A stretch of DNA of 21,886 nucleotides from Lachnospiraceae bacterium UBA7143 (lineage in GTDB: Bacteria > Bacillota > Clostridia > Lachnospirales > Lachnospiraceae). The stretch is from assembly GCA_002491905.1 (NCBI GenBank), contig DKWV01000052.1:1-21886 (forward strand), read 5' to 3'. This document shows, in pieces, positions 16,981 through 21,886 of the stretch; positions within the stretch are counted from its first letter, which is position 1, and every line of letters begins with the position of its first letter. The notes under the pieces were generated by a model that saw nothing but the letters and a program-made list of their open reading frames with translations, made no database searches and had not been told where the DNA came from. Both the position numbers and the translations under genes were made by a program.

Positions 16981-17712
16981 GTGGCAGTTAAGAAAAGAAG
17001 AAAAAGCCCCGCAGTGGAGAATGAGATTATCAACCTGACAAATGTGAGCAAGGCTTACTCGACCGGGGCGCCGGCCTTGAAGGATGTGAACCTTCATATC
17101 AGCAGGGGTGAGTTTGTTTTTATCGTGGGAGACAGCGGATCGGGAAAGTCTACCCTGATTAAGCTTCTTTTGAGGGAACTTACTATCAGCAGCGGCTACA
17201 TCAATGTGATGGGGTACGATCTTTCCAAGATCAAGCACAGGAAGATCCCGAAATTCAGGAGAAATCTGGGCATTGTATTCCAGGACTTCCGCCTTCTGAA
17301 GGATCGGAATGTCTATGAGAATGTGGCCTTTGCCCAGCGCATTATCCAGAAGTCGAATAAGGAGATCAAAAAAAACGTGCCCAGTATTCTGGCTATTGTA
17401 GGACTTGCGGGCAAATATAAGGCGAAGCCCAGACAGCTTTCCGGCGGCGAGCAGCAGAGAGTGGCGCTTGCCCGCGCGCTTGTGAACCAGCCCACGATTC
17501 TTCTTGCGGACGAGCCTACAGGTAATTTGGACCCGAAAAACTCATGGGAGATCATGAAGCTTCTGGAGCAGATCAATGAAAACGGAACGACTGTTATTGT
17601 TGTTACCCATAACCGTGAAATCGTGAACGCGATGCAGAAGCGCGTGGTAACCCTGCGCCGCGGCGTCATTATCAGCGACGAGGAAAAGGGAGGGTACATA
17701 GATGAGGATTAA
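16981..17712 (+). CDS. ftsE: Cell division ATP-binding protein FtsE
   Basis: A 243-residue ABC ATPase, about 15 residues longer than many FtsE proteins because of a basic N-terminal tail (KKRRK). Motifs are complete: Walker A GDSGSGKS (50-57), Q-loop Gln101 (VFQDFRLL), signature LSGGEQQR (153-160), Walker B ILLADEP (173-179), D-loop NLD, and switch His210. Start GTG 16981 follows AGGAGAGAGG. With FtsX it forms a non-transporting ABC complex at the division site that uses ATP to drive peptidoglycan hydrolases across the membrane. Its stop overlaps the ftsX start by 11 nt, so the two are translationally coupled. Confidence 0.96.
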   Translation: MAVKKRRKSPAVENEIINLTNVSKAYSTGAPALKDVNLHISRGEFVFIVGDSGSGKSTLIKLLLRELTISSGYINVMGYDLSKIKHRKIPKFRRNLGIVFQDFRLLKDRNVYENVAFAQRIIQKSNKEIKKNVPSILAIVGLAGKYKAKPRQLSGGEQQRVALARALVNQPTILLADEPTGNLDPKNSWEIMKLLEQINENGTTVIVVTHNREIVNAMQKRVVTLRRGVIISDEEKGGYIDED

Positions 17713-18598
17713 TACTTTTTTCTATACGCTCAAACAGGGTTTCCGCAATATTTTCCGCAATAAGCTCTTTTCGCTGGCATCGATTGCCACCATTGCGGCC
17801 TGCCTTTTCCTTTTCGGCATTTTTTATGCGGTTCTGGCGAATTTCCAGCATATCGTGAAGAGCGCGGAGGAGGGCGTCTCCGTCTGGGTATTCTTTGACG
17901 AGGGTATAGAGGATGTGCGGATCCAGCAGATCGGCGATATGATTGCGAAGCGGCCGGAGGTGGCGAAGATGGAGTTTATCTCCGCGGAGGAGGCCTGGGA
18001 GAGCTTCCGGGATGAATATCTTGGCGAATACGGCGACGGCTTTACGGAGAATCCGCTGGAAAATTCTGCCAACTATCAGGTATACTTGAATGATGTGTCC
18101 ATGCAGTCTGCTCTGGTGACCTATCTGGAATCCATAGACGGTGTGCGGATGGTGAACCGCTCGGAGCTGGTGGCGACCACCCTGACCGGGGTCAATGCCC
18201 TGATTGCCTATGTTTCCGTGGGCATTATCGCGATTCTTCTGGCGGTATCTATCTTCCTGATCAGCAATACCGTGGCCATCGGCATCTCTGTCCGCAAGGA
18301 AGAGATCAATATTATGAAGTACATAGGAGCCACCGACTTTTTCGTGCGTTCCCCTTTCGTGGTGGAAGGCATTATGATCGGACTGATTGGCGCAGCGTTG
18401 CCGCTCGGCTTCATATATACGATTTACAATGTTGTTTTGTCCTACGTGACGGATCGCTTTCCACAGCTCTCCTCCCTTTTAAGTTTTGTGCCGGTGGGGG
18501 AGGTCTTTAACGTGCTTATTCCCATATCCCTGGGACTGGGCGTGGGTATCGGCTTCCTGGGAAGTATCGTGACGGTGAGAAGACATTTGAGAGTCTAA
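17702..18598 (+). CDS. ftsX: Cell division membrane protein FtsX
   Basis: 298 residues. The topology is FtsX-like: a first membrane helix at about 22-45, an extracellular domain at about 46-160 (containing ISAEEAWESFRDEY and the YQVYLND segment), then three membrane helices at about 165-190, 213-240 and 262-290. A SVRKEEINIMKYIGAT cytoplasmic coupling segment follows the second helix. The extracellular loop is the part that touches the wall hydrolase or its activator in characterised systems. ATG 17702 has GGGAGG within about seven nt. The coiled-coil M23 gene follows immediately. Confidence 0.96.
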   Translation: MRINTFFYTLKQGFRNIFRNKLFSLASIATIAACLFLFGIFYAVLANFQHIVKSAEEGVSVWVFFDEGIEDVRIQQIGDMIAKRPEVAKMEFISAEEAWESFRDEYLGEYGDGFTENPLENSANYQVYLNDVSMQSALVTYLESIDGVRMVNRSELVATTLTGVNALIAYVSVGIIAILLAVSIFLISNTVAIGISVRKEEINIMKYIGATDFFVRSPFVVEGIMIGLIGAALPLGFIYTIYNVVLSYVTDRFPQLSSLLSFVPVGEVFNVLIPISLGLGVGIGFLGSIVTVRRHLRV

Positions 18599-18627
18599 GA
18601 GGTTGCAGTTTGAAGGTATACGTGCGG

Positions 18628-19839
18628 ATGAAGATTAAAAAAATAGCGGCTGTTACTTTATGTCTTGCGCTTGTGCTCTCCTGTGCGGCGCCGGGGCCTT
18701 CCGTGCAGGCGGTCACCAGTGACAGCATCTGGGAGAAGGAGCGGGAGATTGAGAAGGCGAAGGAACAGGTTTCCGGCTTGAAGAACAGTCTGACCGACGT
18801 GGAGAAGCTGAAAAAGGAGCTGGAACAGTCGAAAAATGATCTGACGGCTTTTGTGCAGCAGCTGGACGGGCAGCTTGCTGACATACAGGAGAAGATCGCG
18901 CAATATAATACAATGATTACCGATAAAGAGAAAGAGATTGAGGAGACGGCCAGAGATTTGGATGAAGCTCAGGCGAGACAGGAGCAGCAGTATGCGGCCA
19001 TGAAGAAGCGGATCCAGTTCATGTATGAACGCAGCGACTCTTTTTATATGGAGACTCTGTTTGGCTCCAACAGCATTGCGGGGATTGTGAACCGTGCTGA
19101 CTATATTGAGGCGTTGTCCCGCTATGACAGGGAAAAACTGGATGAGTATGTGGAGACGCGCAAGTATGTGGAGCTTTGCAAGGAAGAGCTGGAAGTGGAG
19201 AAGCAGGTTCTTGACGAGGCCAGAGAAGCCGTCAAGGAGGAGGAGGCAAATGTCAACAGCCTGATCGGGGAGAAAGAGGCTCAGATCGTTTCCGTCAGCG
19301 GGGACATTGCCAATAAAGAGGCGGCTATCAAGGAATATGAGGATATGATAGCGCAGGAGAACGCCGAAATTGCCGCGCTGGAGAAGGCGGTGGCCGAGGA
19401 GAGGGCCAGGCTGGAAGCGGAAAACGCGCAGGCCAGAATCTATAATGGCGGCATGTTTGCGTGGCCCTGTCCCGGATACAAGCGTATTTCCGACGAGTAC
19501 GGCAACCGTATGCACCCGATTCTCGGTGTGGAGAAGTTCCACAACGGGCTGGATATGGCAGCGTCCTCGGGAACGCCTATTCTGGCGGCCTACGACGGTG
19601 ATGTGGTGGCTGCGGATTACAGCGGCAGCATGGGCAATTATATTATGATCAACCACGGCAGCGGCCTTTACACCATCTATATGCACTGTTCCGCCCTGTA
19701 CGTTTCCAAAGGGCAGACTGTTTCCAAGGGGCAGAACATTGCGGCGGTAGGTTCCACCGGCCGGTCCACCGGCCCGCATCTGCATTTTTCCGTGCGCCTG
19801 AACGGAAACTACGTCAGCCCGTGGAACTATTTGAAATAA
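18628..19839 (+). CDS. Secreted coiled-coil M23 (LytM-type) peptidoglycan endopeptidase, probable FtsEX effector
   Basis: 403 residues from ATG 18628. GTG 18622 and TTG 18610 are in-frame alternatives with comparable or better spaced ribosome binding sites; ATG gives the cleanest signal peptide (MKIKKIAAVTLCLALVL, cut probably after VQA at 28). Residues 35-270 are Glu/Lys/Gln-rich and form two long coiled coils broken at about 135-165, like EnvC, PcsB and CwlO. The LytM/M23 domain (about 275-400) keeps every zinc and catalytic residue: His305 and Asp309 (HNGLD), His353, and His384/His386 (HLH). Unlike degenerate EnvC-type activators, it should cut peptide cross-links itself. Its position 29 nt after ftsX suggests FtsX controls it. 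Confidence 0.9.
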   Translation: MKIKKIAAVTLCLALVLSCAAPGPSVQAVTSDSIWEKEREIEKAKEQVSGLKNSLTDVEKLKKELEQSKNDLTAFVQQLDGQLADIQEKIAQYNTMITDKEKEIEETARDLDEAQARQEQQYAAMKKRIQFMYERSDSFYMETLFGSNSIAGIVNRADYIEALSRYDREKLDEYVETRKYVELCKEELEVEKQVLDEAREAVKEEEANVNSLIGEKEAQIVSVSGDIANKEAAIKEYEDMIAQENAEIAALEKAVAEERARLEAENAQARIYNGGMFAWPCPGYKRISDEYGNRMHPILGVEKFHNGLDMAASSGTPILAAYDGDVVAADYSGSMGNYIMINHGSGLYTIYMHCSALYVSKGQTVSKGQNIAAVGSTGRSTGPHLHFSVRLNGNYVSPWNYLK

Positions 19840-19853
19840 GGAGATGACCTAAC

Positions 19854-21209
19854 TTGGATTCAAGAAACAATAACAATCGCTATTATAATGACTATCCCTA
19901 TTCCGGGGACGGCCGCCAGAGCAGTCCGTATTATAATAATGTCCCGGGCGGATATAACAGTGCCCCTGCGCCGCAGACGCAGCCTCCCAGGCCGGAGAAT
20001 GGCAAGGGCGGCGGTTTCCTCCTCGGGCTGGTGCTCGGCGTGGCGCTTACGGTTCTGGTCTGCGGCTTTTTCTTTGTGGGCATGAAGGTTTACGAGGCGG
20101 TGGACAGCAAGAATGTGGCGAAGAAGGGGAGCGTGTCCAGCGTCGTCAACGAGGATACGGAGAAGAAGCTCGAAGCAATCGAGGAAGTGATCGACGAGTA
20201 TTACTATCAGGACGCAGATATTGACGTGGACGCCATGACAGAGGGCATGTACGCTGGTATGGTGAATGCGCTGGGCGACCCCTATTCCGTATATTATACG
20301 GAGGAGGAGTGGAATGACCTGATGCAGGAGACGGCCGGCATCTATTACGGCATCGGCGCGTACCTGATGATTGACCCCAATACGGGACTTGGAAAAATAT
20401 CGGGCGTTATAGAAAATACCCCCGCTGAAGAGGCGGGACTCCGCGCGGATGACCTGCTCTACCTTGTGGACGGGGAAAGCACTATGGGAATGGAACTTTC
20501 CGAGATTGTGGCCCGCGTGAAGGGCGAGGAGGGCACAAAGGTCCACCTTACCATTTACCGGGAGGGCGAGACGGATTATCTGGAGATCGACGTGGAGCGG
20601 CGGCAGATTGAGGCGCCCACCGTCAAGTATGAGATGCTTGAAAATAACATCGGCTATATCCAGATCACTGAGTTCGATGATGTGACCACCGACCAGTTTA
20701 CCGAGGCGCTGGCTGTGGTTAAAGGCTCCGGCGCGAAGGGACTTGTCCTCGACCTGCGTGGAAATCCCGGCGGCAGTCTGAACGTGGTGGTGGACATCGC
20801 CAGACAGATCCTGCCGAAAGGGCTGATCGTTTACACAGAAGATAAATATGGCGAGCGCGACGAGTACACCTGCGATGGCAGGCATGAGCTGGATATGCCG
20901 CTCGCGGTGCTTGTAAACGGCAATTCCGCCAGCGCGTCAGAGATTCTGGCGGGCGCGATCAAAGATTATAATAAGGGGACGCTGGTGGGGACGACAACTT
21001 TCGGCAAGGGTATCGTCCAGCGGGTCCTGCCCCTGACGGACGGTACGGCCCTGAAACTCACGATCAGCGCGTATTATACGCCAAACGGCAACAATATCCA
21101 CGGCGTCGGCATCGAGCCGGATGTGGTCTGCGAGTTCGACAGCGATGCTTATTACGATAAGGATGTGGATAACCAGCTGGAGAAGGCGTTGGAGGTGCTG
21201 GGGAAGTAG
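19854..21209 (+). CDS. S41 family C-terminal processing peptidase (CtpA/CtpB-like)
   Basis: 451 residues from TTG 19854, preceded by AAGGAG (19838-19843). No ATG or usable GTG exists before the membrane helix, so the TTG start is well supported. The N-terminus (1-50) is cytoplasmic and rich in Asn, Tyr, Pro and Gly. One membrane helix spans about 54-76, placing the rest outside. A helical segment with GDPYSVYYTEEE is followed by a PDZ domain (about 165-250) and the S41 core. The catalytic Ser360 lies in NSASASE, Lys385 in TFGKG is 25 residues on, and Gln389 follows, matching the Ser-Lys dyad spacing of Tsp and CtpB. It is last in the ftsEX-M23 series; a role in trimming exported wall-associated proteins is inferred. 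Confidence 0.93.
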   Translation: MDSRNNNNRYYNDYPYSGDGRQSSPYYNNVPGGYNSAPAPQTQPPRPENGKGGGFLLGLVLGVALTVLVCGFFFVGMKVYEAVDSKNVAKKGSVSSVVNEDTEKKLEAIEEVIDEYYYQDADIDVDAMTEGMYAGMVNALGDPYSVYYTEEEWNDLMQETAGIYYGIGAYLMIDPNTGLGKISGVIENTPAEEAGLRADDLLYLVDGESTMGMELSEIVARVKGEEGTKVHLTIYREGETDYLEIDVERRQIEAPTVKYEMLENNIGYIQITEFDDVTTDQFTEALAVVKGSGAKGLVLDLRGNPGGSLNVVVDIARQILPKGLIVYTEDKYGERDEYTCDGRHELDMPLAVLVNGNSASASEILAGAIKDYNKGTLVGTTTFGKGIVQRVLPLTDGTALKLTISAYYTPNGNNIHGVGIEPDVVCEFDSDAYYDKDVDNQLEKALEVLGK

Positions 21210-21264
21210 CAAGGGGTAAGGGAGGCTGATGACTGCAAAAAGGCGTTTCTTTACAAAAGATTTA

Positions 21265-21293
21265 TTGACTGCCGGTGCTGAGTATGCTACACT
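21265..21293 (+). promoter_or_regulatory. Sigma-A promoter of the 157-residue gene
   Basis: TTGACT (21265-21270) and TACACT (21288-21293) are exactly 17 nt apart. Transcription would begin near 21300, giving a leader of about 100 nt. No terminator was seen between the S41 gene and this promoter, so read-through is also possible. Confidence 0.6.
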
Positions 21294-21329
21294 GAGACAC
21301 ACAAACATAGAATGAAAGAAAAGATACGA

Positions 21330-21397
21330 TTTACTTTTTCTTGGCTTTGGAATAGAGGCTCAAAAACTGGCCATGCTATCTGAAAAGAGAAAGTAGG
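21330..21397 (+). promoter_or_regulatory. Possible leader helix covering the ribosome binding site
   Basis: Bases 21330-21342 (TTTACTTTTTCTT) can pair with 21385-21397, forming about 13 pairs including three G-U wobbles. The 3' arm ends within the AGGGGA ribosome binding site (21395-21400) of the downstream gene. A competing A-rich stretch at about 21314-21323 could pair with part of the same pyrimidine arm. This is a hand-drawn structure without an energy calculation. Confidence 0.2.
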
Positions 21398-21404
21398 GGA
21401 AAAT

Positions 21405-21878
21405 ATGAAAAAAGAAAAATTGCTGGAAACCGTAAAAAACTGGGAAATTGGCGGCAAGGAGTTTGAGGAGTTCATTCAGTATTATATGAAGTGCAGAGAT
21501 TATCTGCTTCAACAGTGTGCGGATAGACTTTGCTCAGATAAAGACAGGAGTATGATTGGGAAATTGGAGTTTTGGCTGGAAGAGGAGGGATTATCTTGCT
21601 TTTTGAGCACTCTGGGGCATATTTCTGCTGATATGGCTGATAAGGTGAAGGATTTTGCCAGGCTGTATCAGTTCTTGCTGGTGAACTCCGAGAAGAATGT
21701 TGAAAAGCTGATAGATCATATGTTTTATATACCAGAACGATTTGCATCGGATTTTGTAGTAACGCAGATTGAGATGATTGGAAAAATAAAGGGAGTTACT
21801 GATGGCTTTGCACGGAAAGGCACAGAAGAGTACATCTTTAGTGGGAACCTTGAAGGAGGTTCCCTATTTTTTATATAA
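21405..21878 (+). CDS. Hypothetical helical protein, 157 residues
   Basis: I do not recognise this family. The protein is charged, predicted mostly helical and probably cytoplasmic, with no signal peptide or membrane segment. It has four Cys (30, 38, 43, 65) without a metal-site spacing I can name. ATG 21405 follows AGGGGA by four nt, and the gene has its own promoter. The final codons (encoding roughly GNLEGGSLFFI) coincide with a terminator hairpin. The last residues are therefore either fixed by RNA structure or come from an older frame that lost its original stop. A truncated gene is possible: the window ends eight bases after the stop. Confidence 0.6.
   Translation: MKKEKLLETVKNWEIGGKEFEEFIQYYMKCRDYLLQQCADRLCSDKDRSMIGKLEFWLEEEGLSCFLSTLGHISADMADKVKDFARLYQFLLVNSEKNVEKLIDHMFYIPERFASDFVVTQIEMIGKIKGVTDGFARKGTEEYIFSGNLEGGSLFFI
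21843..21873 (+). terminator. Rho-independent terminator overlapping the 3' end of the last gene
   Basis: GGGAACCT (21843-21850) pairs perfectly with AGGTTCCC (21857-21864) around a 6-nt loop, followed by a T-rich tract (21865-21873). The stop codon of the 157-residue frame lies after it, at 21876-21878. Confidence 0.75.
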
Positions 21879-21886
21879 TAGGAAAT

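Noticed and set aside
18628..18700. Lipoprotein signal (LSC) in the M23 peptidase
   Set aside because: The residue at -2 before Cys19 (Leu) does not fit a good lipobox, and a normal signal peptidase site after VQA follows; secretion without lipidation is more likely.

Overview
The window looks like a chromosomal segment of an anaerobic, Gram-positive Clostridia species, most likely Lachnospiraceae. This is inferred from the [FeFe]-hydrogenase maturation genes hydE, hydG and hydF, the ftsE-ftsX-M23-S41 gene order, a YjfB-family small protein, strong AGGAGG-type ribosome binding sites, and sigma-A promoters with 17-nt spacers. Nothing in the window fixes genus or species. All genes but one are on the + strand. 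I see no phage, insertion sequence, CRISPR array or rRNA gene.

Region 1 (1-8591): one giant gene (72-8537) for a secreted protein of about 2,821 residues. It has a signal peptide, an acidic linker, a duplicated N-terminal module, a long stretch of beta-rich Ig-like modules, and four C-terminal modules that each start helical and end beta-stranded. It has no recognisable cell-wall anchor. A strong intrinsic terminator follows.

Region 2 (8592-8806): a solitary tRNA-Gln(CUG) with its own TTGCCA-17-TATAAT promoter and its own terminator.

Region 3 (8844-15418): a probable operon starting at a TTGTTA-17-TATACT promoter: hydE, hydG, hydF, an acyl-ACP thioesterase, a CvfB-like S1-domain RNA-binding protein, and a CPBP-family membrane protease. 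HydE, HydG and HydF together build the H-cluster of [FeFe]-hydrogenase, but the hydrogenase gene is not in the window. The operon ends at a hairpin that can also stop transcription arriving from the opposite strand.

Region 4 (15423-15860): a small YjfB-type gene on the minus strand, then an AT-rich divergent intergenic region.

Region 5 (15861-21209): a PucR/CdaR-type regulator followed closely by ftsE, ftsX, a coiled-coil M23 peptidase with intact zinc ligands, and an S41 C-terminal processing protease. This reads as a cell-wall remodelling module. FtsEX is the ATP-driven membrane switch, and the exported M23 protein is its probable hydrolase effector.

Region 6 (21210-21886): a good promoter, a leader that could fold over its own ribosome binding site, an unrecognised 157-residue helical protein, and an intrinsic terminator lying inside the last codons of that gene. 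I found no clear new defence or mobile system. The most unusual items are the modular architecture of the giant secreted protein, the regulator in front of ftsEX, and the structured leader and terminator of the last gene.
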